A DNA stretch of 39,974 nt from an uncultured beta proteobacterium. GTDB taxonomy: Bacteria > Pseudomonadota > Gammaproteobacteria > Burkholderiales > Burkholderiaceae_C. The position numbers and the translations under genes were made by a program. The notes below the pieces were generated by a model. That model saw nothing but the letters and a program-made list of their open reading frames with translations. It was not told the DNA's origin and searched no databases. The DNA is taken from NCBI GenBank assembly GCA_903954045.1, contig CAJBMJ010000547.1, forward strand, positions 1-39,974. The letters are read 5' to 3'. Each line of letters opens with the position of its first letter. Positions within the stretch are counted from its first letter, which is position 1. Shown in pieces: positions 9,609 through 20,107 of the stretch.

Positions 9609-10670
9609 TCAGTGCACCGCTGCCGAAAAATACGAAAGAGCCTGCTCCGGAATAGCCACACCAGTTTGGTGCGCCCGTTCCAGAACCTGCCAGAAATACC
9701 GGTAACTCGCACGGTCATGCAATTTCCCGGCCACAGAAATCGGAGCCCAATCTTGTGCCTCTGCCTGTAACACGATCCCTGCAGCCAACTCGACCTCATC
9801 TTTGGTCGGCGCAAACGCCTCAATAATCGGTCGAATCTGATCGGGATGGATACTCCACATCCGGGTGTATCCAAACCGGGACGCAGCCATCTTGGCCGCC
9901 GCACTCAGAGCAAAAGTATCACGAAACTCAGTGACCACGCAGTGAGAAGGTACTTTCCCGAAGGCATGACAAGCACTGGCAATTTCAAGTTTGGCCCGGA
10001 CCACCATCGGGTGGTGAAATTGGTCCTGCACATCGCCGGCAGGGTCTTTGCGCACGGTCATGGCCGCGGAAGGAATAGCCCCGCCATGGGCAGAAACAAA
10101 ATCCATGAGACCAAAGCTGACCGATTCAACCCGCGGATGCGCCGCAATGTCAAAGGCGCGGTGCACCGCGGCAGGGGACTCGATGAGCACATGCAAGGGC
10201 AGAACACCCTGGCGTGGTGTCTTTGCTGCGGCGCTGTCGATGCAGGACACTGCGCGATCCACATCGGCAACCGACTCCACCTTGGGCACCATGATGTAGC
10301 TCAGGGACGGTGCAGCGCGGCCAACAACGATGTCCACGTCAGATTCAAAAAACGGATGGTCCACCTGATGCAAACGGGCGCCAACACGCCGCTGCGATCT
10401 GTCGGCTACAAGAAGAGAAGCGCTTTGCGCACCATTGGCAAGCGCTGCTACCAGATTGGCCTGGTCCACTTCACCACCAACGGGTGCACCATCTTCGCAG
10501 TCCAGGGTCACGTCAAAAACGCAAGCCCCGAACTCTTCCATCATGTCTGCCTGCAGCTGCAGGCTTTTGACCATCCGCACTTCGACACCGCTGTAGTGAT
10601 CGCATACGGGCAGTGAACCCGCAGCACCCTGGGCACCGAGCAAGACTGTACGCGGATGGGCCACGCTCAA
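9609..10670 (-). CDS. HpcH/HpaI aldolase / CitE-like CoA ester lyase
   Basis: LLGAQGAAGSLPVCDHYSGVEVRMVKSLQLQADMMEEFGACVFDVTLDCEDGAPVG...ESVSFGLMDFVSAHGGAIP...GYTRMWSIHPDQIRPIIEAFAP. Confidence 0.9.
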   Translation of the reverse strand: MSVAHPRTVLLGAQGAAGSLPVCDHYSGVEVRMVKSLQLQADMMEEFGACVFDVTLDCEDGAPVGGEVDQANLVAALANGAQSASLLVADRSQRRVGARLHQVDHPFFESDVDIVVGRAAPSLSYIMVPKVESVADVDRAVSCIDSAAAKTPRQGVLPLHVLIESPAAVHRAFDIAAHPRVESVSFGLMDFVSAHGGAIPSAAMTVRKDPAGDVQDQFHHPMVVRAKLEIASACHAFGKVPSHCVVTEFRDTFALSAAAKMAASRFGYTRMWSIHPDQIRPIIEAFAPTKDEVELAAGIVLQAEAQDWAPISVAGKLHDRASYRYFWQVLERAHQTGVAIPEQALSYFSAAVH

Positions 10671-11657
10671 TTACAGGAGGTGGGCAACGCCAGCTTGCTC
10701 GTCTTGCAGTTCTTTGAGCGTTTTGTTGATGCATTCCTGGCTGAAGGCGTCCACTGGCAATCCCTCTACCAATTTGTATTCGCCACCTTCGCAGGTCACA
10801 GCAAAACCAAACACGGTGTCTTTGGGGATGCCGTATTGACCGTCTGAAGGAATACCCATGGTGACCCACTTGCCATTGGTGCCCAGGGCCCAATCGCGCA
10901 TGTGGTCGATGGCAGCGTTGGCAGCGGACGCTGCGGAAGACACGCCACGAGCTGCAATGATGGCAGCGCCACGTTTGCCAACGGTTGGCAGGAACGTATT
11001 GGCATTCCACTCGTGGTCGTTGATCATGTCCTTGACGCTTTGGCCGTTGATGGTTGCAAAACGGTAATCGGCGTACATGGTCGGAGAATGGTTGCCCCAA
11101 ACGGCCATTTTCTCGATGTCAGCCACGGCTTTGCCGGTCTTGTCGGCCAACTGGCTCAGCGCACGGTTGTGGTCCAGACGCAGCATGGCAGTGAAGTTTT
11201 TGCGTGGCAGATCAGGCGCGCTCTTCATGGCGATGTAGGCATTGGTATTAGCGGGGTTGCCTACCACCAAAACACGCACGTCGCGGCTGGCAACGGCATT
11301 GAGGGCTTTGCCTTGGGCAGTGAAAATTTCAGCGTTGACAGCGAGCAACTCGGCACGCTCCATGCCAGGACCGCGGGGACGCGAACCGATCAAGAGTGCG
11401 TAATCCACATCTTTGAAGGCGGTCATGGGGTCGCTGTGCGCCTCAATGCCAACCAACAAGGGGAACGCACAGTCTTGCAGCTCCATGATCACGCCTTGCA
11501 GGGCTTGCTGGGCTTTTTCAACGGGGACTTCCAGCAGGCTCAGAACGACTGGCTGGTCTTTGCCCAGCATTTCGCCAGAGGCGATGCGAAACAGAATGGC
11601 GTATCCAATTTGACCTGCTGCTCCAGTAACGGCAACGCGGACGGGCTTCTTGCTCAT
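10671..11657 (-). CDS. mdh: Malate dehydrogenase
   Basis: [45 protein letters not shown]...[39 protein letters not shown]; start trimmed to MSKK. Confidence 0.97.
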   Translation of the reverse strand: MSKKPVRVAVTGAAGQIGYAILFRIASGEMLGKDQPVVLSLLEVPVEKAQQALQGVIMELQDCAFPLLVGIEAHSDPMTAFKDVDYALLIGSRPRGPGMERAELLAVNAEIFTAQGKALNAVASRDVRVLVVGNPANTNAYIAMKSAPDLPRKNFTAMLRLDHNRALSQLADKTGKAVADIEKMAVWGNHSPTMYADYRFATINGQSVKDMINDHEWNANTFLPTVGKRGAAIIAARGVSSAASAANAAIDHMRDWALGTNGKWVTMGIPSDGQYGIPKDTVFGFAVTCEGGEYKLVEGLPVDAFSQECINKTLKELQDEQAGVAHLL

Positions 11658-11780
11658 GGTAATAACTCCAGGAAGGTTGTGAAAACGGTAGCTGTCCAGA
11701 AGCCCACGCAAAACAGTTGAGCCCTGCAGATCGGGTGCGAGTTTACCCTTGAATTTATGGCAAAGTCAATTTGTCTTATG

Positions 11781-11792
11781 TCTTATATAAGA
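11781..11792. promoter_or_regulatory. Perfect 12-bp palindrome TCTTATATAAGA, candidate operator of the adjacent GntR regulator
   Basis: TCTTATGTCTTATATAAGATATGA in the mdh/gntR divergent intergenic region; central palindrome is perfect. Confidence 0.6.
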
Positions 11793-11846
11793 TATGATTG
11801 CCAATAATTTTAAGTCTGACTTGAAGCTTACTTTTTCAGTGCTTTC

Positions 11847-12644
11847 ATGACCACCACGCCACAAACATCCAGCGACAGCGCGGCACTCGCCAGCGTGGAT
11901 TTGGCGAGCGTTTCACCGGCACCGGCGTTCAGTCCGCTGTACCAGCAAATCAAGGTATTGATGCTCAAGAGCTTGCAATCCGGCGAGTGGAAACCCAGTG
12001 CGGCCATTCCCAGCGAGATAGAGCTTGCCGCCCGCTTCAGGGTCAGCCAGGGTACGGTGCGAAAAGCCATCGACGAACTCGCCGCAGAAAACCTGCTGGT
12101 GCGCCGCCAGGGCAAGGGAACCTTTGTAGCCACCCATGCGGAACAACATGTTCAGTACCGCTTTTTGCGCCTGTTTCCCGACAGTGGTGACGCCAATAGT
12201 GAAGGCCCGGCGCAGCGCCAGATCATCGACTGCAAGCGTTCCCGCGCCTCTGGTGAGGTAGCTCGCGCTCTGCGCATCCACCAGGGCGACGCCGTTCTGC
12301 AGGTCCGGCGCGTTTTGTCCTTTGCCAAAGTTCCCACCATCCTGGAAGACATGTGGTTACCCGGCGTGCCTTTCAAGGGCTTGACCGCCGAGCGCCTGAG
12401 GGACTACGACGGACCCATGTATGCATTGTTTGAAACTGAATTTGGCGTTCGCATGGTGAGAGCGGAAGAGAAAATTCGCGCCATCCTTCCCGATGCTGAG
12501 CAGTGCGATTTACTCAAAATTTCAGTCCAGACGCCCTTGCTCAGCGTTGAACGAACTGCGTACACCTACAACGATATACCCATGGAAATGCGTCGGGGTC
12601 TTTACCTGACCGATACGCACTACTACCGAAATGAACTAAATTGA
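11847..12644 (+). CDS. GntR family (HutC/UTRA-type) transcriptional regulator
   Basis: PLYQQIKVLMLKSLQSGEWKPSAAIPSEIELAARFRVSQGTVRKAIDELAAENLLVRRQGKGTFVATH wHTH, followed by a UTRA-like ligand domain. Confidence 0.93.
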   Translation: MTTTPQTSSDSAALASVDLASVSPAPAFSPLYQQIKVLMLKSLQSGEWKPSAAIPSEIELAARFRVSQGTVRKAIDELAAENLLVRRQGKGTFVATHAEQHVQYRFLRLFPDSGDANSEGPAQRQIIDCKRSRASGEVARALRIHQGDAVLQVRRVLSFAKVPTILEDMWLPGVPFKGLTAERLRDYDGPMYALFETEFGVRMVRAEEKIRAILPDAEQCDLLKISVQTPLLSVERTAYTYNDIPMEMRRGLYLTDTHYYRNELN

Positions 12645-12668
12645 CGTCTGATCCTTCCTGCAAGTCCA

Positions 12669-12715
12669 TTGTCAGATTGATGCGGTGCAATAGAATTTCC
12701 GGATTTCGCATCAAT
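12669..12715 (+). promoter_or_regulatory. Putative sdhCDAB promoter with overlapping inverted repeat
   Basis: TTGTCA(12669-12674)-N16-TAGAAT(12691-12696); 9-bp inverted repeat ATTGATGCG(12676-12684)/CGCATCAAT(12707-12715) flanks the -10 box. Confidence 0.55.
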
Positions 12716-12749
12716 AATTACAAAGCCGTTACCAACAGAAAGCCCGCCC

Positions 12750-13193
12750 ATGACTGAGCTTGTCTCCTCCAGCCGACCTTCCCGCCCTGAATTTCGCAAT
12801 ATCAATGCGCTGAACGATCTTCCAACATACCGCCTGCCACCTGCCGGATGGGTATCTATCCTGCACCGCATCAGCGGCGTTCTGATGTTCGTTTTGATGC
12901 CCTTCATCATCTGGATGTTTGACACTTCCATCTCTTCCGAAATTTCATTTAGCAAGTTCACCAGCGCTTTTGGAGTGGGTGTTGGATTTGTCCCAGGATG
13001 GTTCTTCAAGCTGGTGGCGCTGGCCTTGATCTGGGCCTATTTGCACCACTTCATCGCGGGTTTGCGCCACCTCTGGATGGATATCAACCACGCGGTAAGC
13101 AAGGAATTCGGTCGAAGCTCCGCTTTGGTTACGCTGGTTTTGAGCCTGGGTCTCACTGCAATTCTGGGTGCCAAGCTGTTTGGTCTGTACTGA
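12750..13193 (+). CDS. sdhC: Succinate dehydrogenase cytochrome b556 subunit
   Basis: RPEFRNINALNDLPTYRLPPAGWVSILHRISGVLMFVLMPFIIWMFDTSIS...HHFIAGLRHLWMD. Confidence 0.95.
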   Translation: MTELVSSSRPSRPEFRNINALNDLPTYRLPPAGWVSILHRISGVLMFVLMPFIIWMFDTSISSEISFSKFTSAFGVGVGFVPGWFFKLVALALIWAYLHHFIAGLRHLWMDINHAVSKEFGRSSALVTLVLSLGLTAILGAKLFGLY

Positions 13194-13237
13194 CCAGATA
13201 CGCATCCATTCAATAAAACAATTCAAGGAATCTGACT

Positions 13238-13603
13238 ATGGCAGTTAATTTCGGCTCCAAGCGCATTGTTGTTGGCGCACATTACGGTCTGCGCGACTGG
13301 CTGGCACAACGCGTTACCGCCGTGCTGATGGCACTTTTCACCGTACTGGTCCTGGCGCAGGTGCTGCTCTCCAAAGGACCCATCGGGTACGACAAGTGGG
13401 CGGGCATCTTTTCTGCCCAGTGGATGAAGGCGTTGACCTTCACCATCATCATCGCCATGCTGTACCACGTCTGGGTCGGTGTGCGTGACATCTGGATGGA
13501 TTACATCAAGTCCGTATCACTCCGACTCTCGCTGCAAGTGTTTTCCATTGTCTGGCTGGTCAGCTGCGCTGGCTGGGCGATCCAGGTTCTGTGGCGTCTC
13601 TGA
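13238..13603 (+). CDS. sdhD: Succinate dehydrogenase membrane anchor subunit
   Basis: GSKRIVVGAHYGLRDWLAQRVTAVLMALFTVLVLAQVLL...YHVWVGVRDIWMDYIK. Confidence 0.94.
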   Translation: MAVNFGSKRIVVGAHYGLRDWLAQRVTAVLMALFTVLVLAQVLLSKGPIGYDKWAGIFSAQWMKALTFTIIIAMLYHVWVGVRDIWMDYIKSVSLRLSLQVFSIVWLVSCAGWAIQVLWRL

Positions 13604-13627
13604 TTCCCCTATTTCAGGCTCTATTCA

Positions 13628-15418
13628 ATGTCTACTTCTGTAACCAAACGCAAATTTGATGTCGTGATCGTCGGTGCCGGTGGCTCTGGAATGCGCGCAT
13701 CGCTGCAACTGGCCCGCGCTGGCCTCAATGTGGCTGTTCTTTCCAAAGTTTTCCCCACCCGTTCGCACACCGTGGCTGCCCAAGGCGGCATTGGTGCTTC
13801 GTTGGGCAATATGAACGACGATAACTGGCATTACCACTTCTACGACACCGTGAAGGGATCTGACTGGCTGGGTGACCAGGATGCCATTGAATTTATGTGC
13901 CGCGAAGCCCCCAAAGTCGTTTACGACCTTGAGCACATGGGTATGCCGTTTGACCGCAATGCAGACGGAACCATCTACCAGCGCCCCTTCGGTGGCCATA
14001 CAGCGAATTACGGCGAGAAGGCCGTGGAGCGTGCCTGCGCCGCCGCAGACCGCACTGGTCACGCCATGCTGCACACCCTCTACCAGCAAAACGTAGCGGC
14101 CAAAACCAGCTTCTTTGTGGAGTGGATGGCGCTGGACCTGATTCGCGACGCTGATGGCGACGTTGTAGGTGTCACTGCCCTGGAAATGGAAACTGGAGAC
14201 ATCCATATTCTGGAAGCCAAGACAACGCTTTTGGCGACCGGCGGTGCCGGTCGTATCTTCGCAGCCTCCACCAACGCCTTTATCAACACGGGTGATGGCC
14301 TGGGCATGGCCGCTCGCGCTGGCATTCCGCTGGAAGATATGGAGTTCTGGCAATTCCACCCCACTGGTGTGGCTGGTGCAGGTGTATTGCTAACCGAAGG
14401 TTGCCGGGGCGAAGGCGCGATTCTGCGCAACTCCAACGGAGAGCGCTTCATGGAGCGCTACGCGCCCACCCTGAAAGATCTGGCTCCACGTGACTTCGTT
14501 TCGCGCTCCATGGACCAGGAGATCAAGGAAGGTCGCGGTTGTGGCCCCAACAAGGATTACGTGTTGCTGGACATGACCCACCTGGGTGCAGAAACCATCC
14601 TGAAGCGTCTGCCTTCGGTGTTCGAGATTGGCCACAACTTTGCCAACGTAGACATCACCAAAGAACCTATCCCAGTGGTGCCCACCATCCATTACCAGAT
14701 GGGTGGCATTCCTACCAACGTCAATGGCCAGGTGGTTGTGCAAGCCAATGGCATTCACAACCAGGTGGTTAACGGTCTCTACGCGGTGGGCGAGTGCTCC
14801 TGCGTCAGCGTCCACGGAGCCAATCGTCTGGGTACCAACTCGCTGCTGGACCTGCTGGTCTTTGGTCGCGCCGCTGGTAACCACATTGTGGACTTCGCCA
14901 GCAAAACCAAGTCGCACAAGGAATTGCCTAAAGACGCTGCCGACCGCACCCTGGCGCGCCTTGCCCGTCTTGAAAGCACCACCCAGGGCGAATACGCCCA
15001 AGACGTTGCCAACGATCTGCGTGCTTCGATGCAATTGCACGCAGGTGTGTTCCGCACCCAGAAGAGCATGGATGAGGGCGTGGTCAAGATTGCAGAGTTG
15101 CGCGAGCGCGTCAAGTCCATCGGCCTCAAGGACAAATCCAAGGTGTTCAACACCGCGCGTATCGAAGCGCTTGAAGTGGACAACCTGATTGAAGCTGCGC
15201 AGGCAACCATCGTGTCTGCAGCAGCACGCCACGAAAGCCGCGGCGCCCATACTGTCAATGACTACGGCGACAGCCCGGAGCATCCCAATGGCCGCAACGA
15301 CGTTGAGTGGCATAAACATACGCTGTGGTACAGCGAAGGCAACCGCCTGAGCTACAAGCCTGTGCAGATGAAACCCCTGACGGTGGACTCTGTGGAACTC
15401 AAAGTTCGTACGTTCTAA
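13628..15418 (+). CDS. sdhA: Succinate dehydrogenase flavoprotein subunit
   Basis: FDVVIVGAGGSGMRASLQLARAGLNVAVLSKVFPTRSHTVAAQGGIGASLGNM. Confidence 0.98.
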   Translation: MSTSVTKRKFDVVIVGAGGSGMRASLQLARAGLNVAVLSKVFPTRSHTVAAQGGIGASLGNMNDDNWHYHFYDTVKGSDWLGDQDAIEFMCREAPKVVYDLEHMGMPFDRNADGTIYQRPFGGHTANYGEKAVERACAAADRTGHAMLHTLYQQNVAAKTSFFVEWMALDLIRDADGDVVGVTALEMETGDIHILEAKTTLLATGGAGRIFAASTNAFINTGDGLGMAARAGIPLEDMEFWQFHPTGVAGAGVLLTEGCRGEGAILRNSNGERFMERYAPTLKDLAPRDFVSRSMDQEIKEGRGCGPNKDYVLLDMTHLGAETILKRLPSVFEIGHNFANVDITKEPIPVVPTIHYQMGGIPTNVNGQVVVQANGIHNQVVNGLYAVGECSCVSVHGANRLGTNSLLDLLVFGRAAGNHIVDFASKTKSHKELPKDAADRTLARLARLESTTQGEYAQDVANDLRASMQLHAGVFRTQKSMDEGVVKIAELRERVKSIGLKDKSKVFNTARIEALEVDNLIEAAQATIVSAAARHESRGAHTVNDYGDSPEHPNGRNDVEWHKHTLWYSEGNRLSYKPVQMKPLTVDSVELKVRTF

Positions 15419-15446
15419 ACCGTAGCCCTATAACGAGATACTGACC

Positions 15447-16151
15447 ATGACCAAACGCACTTTCTCCATCTACCGCTACGATCCAGACAAGGATGCCAAG
15501 CCCTACATGCAGGAAATCGAAGTAGAGCTGGACGGTCATGAGCGCATGCTGCTGGATGCACTCATGAAACTCAAAGCGGTGGACCCCACCATCTCTTTTC
15601 GTCGCTCCTGCCGCGAAGGCGTATGCGGATCGGACGCCATGAATATCAATGGCAAGAACGGTCTGGCTTGTCTGACCAATATGCGTGACCTGCCCGGCAA
15701 GATCGTTCTCAAGCCCCTGCCCGGCCTGCCAGTTATTCGCGACCTGATCGTCGACATGACGCAGTTCTTCAAACAATACAACTCGATCAAACCGTACCTG
15801 ATTAACGGTACGGTGCCGCCTGAAAAAGAACGCTTGCAAAGTCCAGAAGAGCGGGAAGAGCTCAACGGCCTCTACGAGTGCATTCTGTGCGCCAGTTGCT
15901 CCACCTCATGCCCGAGTTTCTGGTGGAACCCGGATAAGTTCGTGGGTCCAGCTGGCTTGCTCCAGGCCTATCGCTTCATTGCAGATAGCCGTGACCAGGC
16001 TACTGGTGAGCGCCTGGACAATCTGGAAGACCCCTATCGCCTGTTCCGCTGCCACACCATCATGAATTGCGTTGATGTTTGCCCCAAGGGTTTGAACCCC
16101 ACCAAGGCAATCGGCAAGATCAAGGAAATGATGGTTCTGCGTACGGTCTGA
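15447..16151 (+). CDS. sdhB: Succinate dehydrogenase iron-sulfur subunit
   Basis: SFRRSCREGVCGSDAMNINGKNGLACLT...CILCASCSTSCPSFWWN...CVDVCPKGLNPTKAIGKIK. Confidence 0.98.
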   Translation: MTKRTFSIYRYDPDKDAKPYMQEIEVELDGHERMLLDALMKLKAVDPTISFRRSCREGVCGSDAMNINGKNGLACLTNMRDLPGKIVLKPLPGLPVIRDLIVDMTQFFKQYNSIKPYLINGTVPPEKERLQSPEEREELNGLYECILCASCSTSCPSFWWNPDKFVGPAGLLQAYRFIADSRDQATGERLDNLEDPYRLFRCHTIMNCVDVCPKGLNPTKAIGKIKEMMVLRTV

Positions 16152-16172
16152 TCCATAGAGAGTATTGAGCAC

Positions 16173-16451
16173 GTGAGTGAGGCACTGATCGATGAACGAG
16201 CCCTGAGCAAGCTGCGGTGGCGCTGCCGCCGGGGCTTGCTGGAAAACGATTTGTTCATAGAGCGGTTTTTCAACAGGTTCAGTACGGTATTGACGGTGGA
16301 CCAGGGCAAGGCACTGGCGGACCTGATGGACCTGAGTGATAACGATCTCCTGGATGTCCAGTTGGCACGAAAATCGCTCGAGCAAGTCGACGCCCAGCTG
16401 AACCGAGAAGATGTGCGTGAAGTTTTACAAATGTTGAGAGAACCCCTCTGA
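16173..16451 (+). CDS. sdhE: FAD assembly factor SdhE
   Basis: [23 protein letters not shown], the RGxxE-type motif, directly downstream of sdhB; GTG start. Confidence 0.92.
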   Translation: MSEALIDERALSKLRWRCRRGLLENDLFIERFFNRFSTVLTVDQGKALADLMDLSDNDLLDVQLARKSLEQVDAQLNREDVREVLQMLREPL

Positions 16452-16461
16452 AAGGCGAAAG

Positions 16462-17772
16462 ATGAAACTAGCTGATAACAAAGCCACCCTGTCGTTCAGT
16501 AACGGCAGCCCCAGCGTGGAAATGCCCGTGTACCAAGGCAACATCGGACCGGAGGTCATCGACATCCGCAAGCTGTATGCACAAACGGGAATGTTCACTT
16601 ACGACCCAGGGTTTCTATCCACCGCATCCTGCCAATCTGGAATCACCTACATCGACGGTGACAAAGGTGAGTTGCTGTATCGCGGATACCCCATCGAACA
16701 GTTAGCCACCAACTGCGATTACCTGGACACCTGCTACCTGCTGCTCAAAGGCGAACTGCCCAACGAGACACAGCGTGGCGACTTCCACAAACTGGTAATC
16801 AACCACACCATGGTTAACGAGCAGATGCAGTTCTTCCTGCGTGGCTTCCGCCGCGATGCACACCCCATGGCCGTATTGACCGGCTTGGTGGGTGCTTTGT
16901 CGGCCTTCTACCATGACAGCACCGACATCAATAACCCCGAGCACCGCGAAATTGCGGCCATTCGCCTGATTGCCAAAATGCCCACGCTGGTTGCAATGGC
17001 CTACAAGTACGGTGTTGGTCAGCCCTTCATGTACCCCAAAAATGACCTGAGCTATTCGGGCAACTTCCTGCGCATGATGTTTGGCACGCCCTGCGAAGAC
17101 TACAAGGTCAACCCCGTGATTGAGCGAGCCATGGATCGCATTTTCATCCTGCATGCAGACCACGAGCAAAACGCGTCCACATCTACCGTGCGCCTGTGCG
17201 GTTCTTCCGGCACCAACCCGTTTGCTGCTATTGCAGCCGGTGTGGCCTGCCTGTGGGGCCCTGCACACGGTGGCGCCAATGAGGCGTGCCTGAACATGCT
17301 CGAAGACATTCAGCGCAGCGGTGGCGTCTCCAAGGTCGGAGAATTCATGGAGCAAGTCAAGGACAAGAACTCCGGCGTAAAGCTGATGGGCTTCGGTCAC
17401 CGTGTTTACAAAAACTACGACCCCCGCGCCAAACTCATGCAAGAGACTTGCAATGAAGTCTTGGCTGAACTGGGCCTGGAAAACGACCCCCTGTTCAAGC
17501 TCGCTAAAGAGCTGGAAAAAATTGCTCTGGAAGACGACTACTTTGTGCAGCGCAAGCTCTACCCCAATGTGGACTTCTATTCCGGCATCGTGCAACGTGC
17601 TATCGGCGTTCCGGTCAATCTGTTCACCGGCATCTTTGCGTTGGCCCGTACCGTGGGCTGGATTGCCCAATTGAACGAAATGATCAGCGACCCTGAGTAC
17701 AAGATCGGTCGTCCCCGTCAGTTGTTCACCGGTTCCGTCAAGCGCGATGTGATGCCAATTTCACAGCGCTAA
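16462..17772 (+). CDS. gltA: Citrate synthase
   Basis: [18 protein letters not shown]...[45 protein letters not shown]...[14 protein letters not shown]. Confidence 0.98.
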   Translation: MKLADNKATLSFSNGSPSVEMPVYQGNIGPEVIDIRKLYAQTGMFTYDPGFLSTASCQSGITYIDGDKGELLYRGYPIEQLATNCDYLDTCYLLLKGELPNETQRGDFHKLVINHTMVNEQMQFFLRGFRRDAHPMAVLTGLVGALSAFYHDSTDINNPEHREIAAIRLIAKMPTLVAMAYKYGVGQPFMYPKNDLSYSGNFLRMMFGTPCEDYKVNPVIERAMDRIFILHADHEQNASTSTVRLCGSSGTNPFAAIAAGVACLWGPAHGGANEACLNMLEDIQRSGGVSKVGEFMEQVKDKNSGVKLMGFGHRVYKNYDPRAKLMQETCNEVLAELGLENDPLFKLAKELEKIALEDDYFVQRKLYPNVDFYSGIVQRAIGVPVNLFTGIFALARTVGWIAQLNEMISDPEYKIGRPRQLFTGSVKRDVMPISQR

Positions 17773-17784
17773 ACCAAACCCTAA

Positions 17785-17826
17785 AAAACGCCCGCCGGAC
17801 GATAGCCCGGCGGGCGTTTTACTTTG
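17785..17826 (+). terminator. Rho-independent terminator of gltA
   Basis: 14-bp perfect stem AAAACGCCCGCCGG(17785-17798)/CCGGCGGGCGTTTT(17807-17820), then ACTTTG. Confidence 0.9.
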
Positions 17827-17864
17827 TCCGAACTAAAATCAAGGATTACTGAGGAAATAGCCCT

Positions 17865-19313
17865 ATGGGACGCACGCTGTACGACAAGCTCTGGGACGAC
17901 CACGTCGTCCATACCGAAGAGGATGGCACCACCATTCTGTATATCGATCGCCATTTGGTGCATGAAGTCACCAGTCCGCAAGCCTTTGAAGGCCTGCGCG
18001 AAGCAGGTCGCAAGGTCTGGCGAGTGAGTTCCATTGTCGCTACAGCAGACCACAACACCCCTACCACCGGATGGGAGCTTGGCTACGACGGCATCACCGA
18101 CCCTACCAGCAAAGAGCAGGTCACCACACTGGACAGCAACATTCGTGAATTCGGGTCAGCCGCCTACTTTCCGTTCCTCTCCAAACGTCAGGGCATCGTG
18201 CATGTCATCGGACCAGAGAACGGCGCTACGCTTCCCGGAATGACCGTGGTTTGCGGTGACTCGCATACCTCCACCCACGGCGCGTTTGGAGCCCTAGCCC
18301 ACGGCATTGGCACCAGCGAGGTAGAGCACGTCATGGCCACACAGACCCTTCTCGCAAAAAAAGCCAAGAACATGCTTGTCAAGGTGGAGGGGCAACTTGC
18401 CAATGGATGTACCGCCAAGGACGTGGTGCTGGCCATCATTGGCAAAATCGGCACGGCTGGCGGCACCGGATACACCATCGAGTTCGGTGGGTCTGCCATC
18501 CGCGGTCTGAGCATGGAAGGCCGCATGACAGTGTGCAACATGGCCATAGAGGCCGGTGCGCGCGCTGGCCTGGTGGCAGTCGACGAGAAAACCATTGAGT
18601 ATGTGAAAGGCCGCCCCTTGGCGCCAGGCCACAGCACAACCAGCGGCGATGCGGCATCCGTGGAGTGGGACCAGGCATTGGTGTACTGGAAGACTCTGCA
18701 TTCAGATGCAGATGCCAAGTTCGATACCGTCGTCGAACTCGATGCTTCTCAGATCGTGCCGCAAGTCACCTGGGGAACCTCTCCTGAAATGGTGCTGGGC
18801 ATCAATGATCGCGTGCCTGATCCTGACAAGGAAAAAGACGCCAACAAGCGCGGTGCCATTGAGCGTGCGCTGGTCTATATGGGACTGGAGCCAGGCAAGG
18901 CTTTGAATGACCTGTCAATCGACAAGGTGTTCATAGGCTCTTGCACCAACAGCCGCATTGAAGACATGCGCGATGCTGCCGCAGTGGTGAAGAAGCTGGG
19001 CCAGCGGGTTGCCAAAAATGTAAAGTTGGCGCTGGTAGTACCCGGCTCCGGCCTTGTGAAAGAGCAGGCCGAGCGCGAAGGACTGCACGAAATCTTCAAG
19101 GCGGCTGGCTTTGAGTGGCGCGAGCCAGGCTGCTCCATGTGCCTGGCCATGAACGCCGACCGACTCGATCCCGGTGAGCGTTGTGCCTCCACGAGCAACC
19201 GCAATTTTGAAGGTCGCCAGGGCGCTGGGGGTCGCACCCACCTGGTAAGTCCTGCCATGGCTGCCGCAGCAGCTATTCACGGTCATTTTGTTGACGTTCG
19301 AAAATTCAGCTAA
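17865..19313 (+). CDS. leuC: 3-isopropylmalate dehydratase large subunit
   Basis: [44 protein letters not shown]...[33 protein letters not shown]. Confidence 0.97.
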   Translation: MGRTLYDKLWDDHVVHTEEDGTTILYIDRHLVHEVTSPQAFEGLREAGRKVWRVSSIVATADHNTPTTGWELGYDGITDPTSKEQVTTLDSNIREFGSAAYFPFLSKRQGIVHVIGPENGATLPGMTVVCGDSHTSTHGAFGALAHGIGTSEVEHVMATQTLLAKKAKNMLVKVEGQLANGCTAKDVVLAIIGKIGTAGGTGYTIEFGGSAIRGLSMEGRMTVCNMAIEAGARAGLVAVDEKTIEYVKGRPLAPGHSTTSGDAASVEWDQALVYWKTLHSDADAKFDTVVELDASQIVPQVTWGTSPEMVLGINDRVPDPDKEKDANKRGAIERALVYMGLEPGKALNDLSIDKVFIGSCTNSRIEDMRDAAAVVKKLGQRVAKNVKLALVVPGSGLVKEQAEREGLHEIFKAAGFEWREPGCSMCLAMNADRLDPGERCASTSNRNFEGRQGAGGRTHLVSPAMAAAAAIHGHFVDVRKFS

Positions 19314-19331
19314 TTACCCGCGAGGTTCTAC

Positions 19332-19460
19332 ATGAAAACTCTGATCACGCTGCTACTTTCCACCTGCTTTGTACTCCTGTCCGGCTGCAACACAGTCAAG
19401 GGAGTGGGTCAGGACCTGCAAAAGGCGGGCGAAAAAATTGAGGGCGCAGCCAAAAAATGA
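19332..19460 (+). CDS. Entericidin A/B-like small lipoprotein (42 aa), overlapping the leuD start
   Basis: [42 protein letters not shown]: signal peptide, lipobox LLSGC and entericidin-like tail; too short for the ORF track; its stop overlaps the leuD ATG (ATGA). Confidence 0.88.
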   Translation: MKTLITLLLSTCFVLLSGCNTVKGVGQDLQKAGEKIEGAAKK

Positions 19461-20107
19461 AGAGCTTTACCGTACACAAGGGACTGGTTGCGCCCATGGA
19501 CCGTGAAAACGTCGACACGGACGCCATCATTCCCAAGCAGTTCCTGAAATCCATTCGCAAAACCGGTTTCGGCCAGAACCTCTTTGACGAGTGGCGCTAT
19601 CTGGACGCAGGCTTTCCAGGCCAGGACCCCGCAAGCCGCCGACCCAACCCCGACTTTGTACTCAACCAGCCACGTTACCGGGGTGCCTCCATTCTGCTGG
19701 CGCGCAAAAATTTTGGATGCGGGTCTTCCCGCGAGCATGCGCCGTGGGCCCTCGACCAGTTTGGTTTTCGCGCCATCATTGCGCCAAGCTATGCAGACAT
19801 CTTTTTCAATAACAGCTTCAAAAACGGCTTGCTTCCCATCGTCCTCAGCGAAACCGCCGTGGACCATTTGTTTGACGAAGCTGTGGCATTCCCGGGCTAT
19901 GCGCTCACCATCGATCTGGAGCGCCAGGTCGTCGTCAAGCCCTCGGGTGATGAAATTGCGTTCGATGTGCAGGCCTTTCGCAAGTACTGCCTGCTCAACG
20001 GCTTTGATGACATTGGCCTGACCTTGCGCCACGCCGACAAAATCAAGGCCTTTGAGACCGAACGTTTGGCACAAAAACCCTGGCTAGCCCACAGTATGCA
20101 AGCGTAA
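19457..20107 (+). CDS. leuD: 3-isopropylmalate dehydratase small subunit
   Basis: [48 protein letters not shown]...[15 protein letters not shown]. Confidence 0.97.
   Translation: MKSFTVHKGLVAPMDRENVDTDAIIPKQFLKSIRKTGFGQNLFDEWRYLDAGFPGQDPASRRPNPDFVLNQPRYRGASILLARKNFGCGSSREHAPWALDQFGFRAIIAPSYADIFFNNSFKNGLLPIVLSETAVDHLFDEAVAFPGYALTIDLERQVVVKPSGDEIAFDVQAFRKYCLLNGFDDIGLTLRHADKIKAFETERLAQKPWLAHSMQA

Noticed and set aside
16702-17670. 322-aa antisense ORF in gltA
   Set aside because: Opposite a clear citrate synthase; no recognisable motif.
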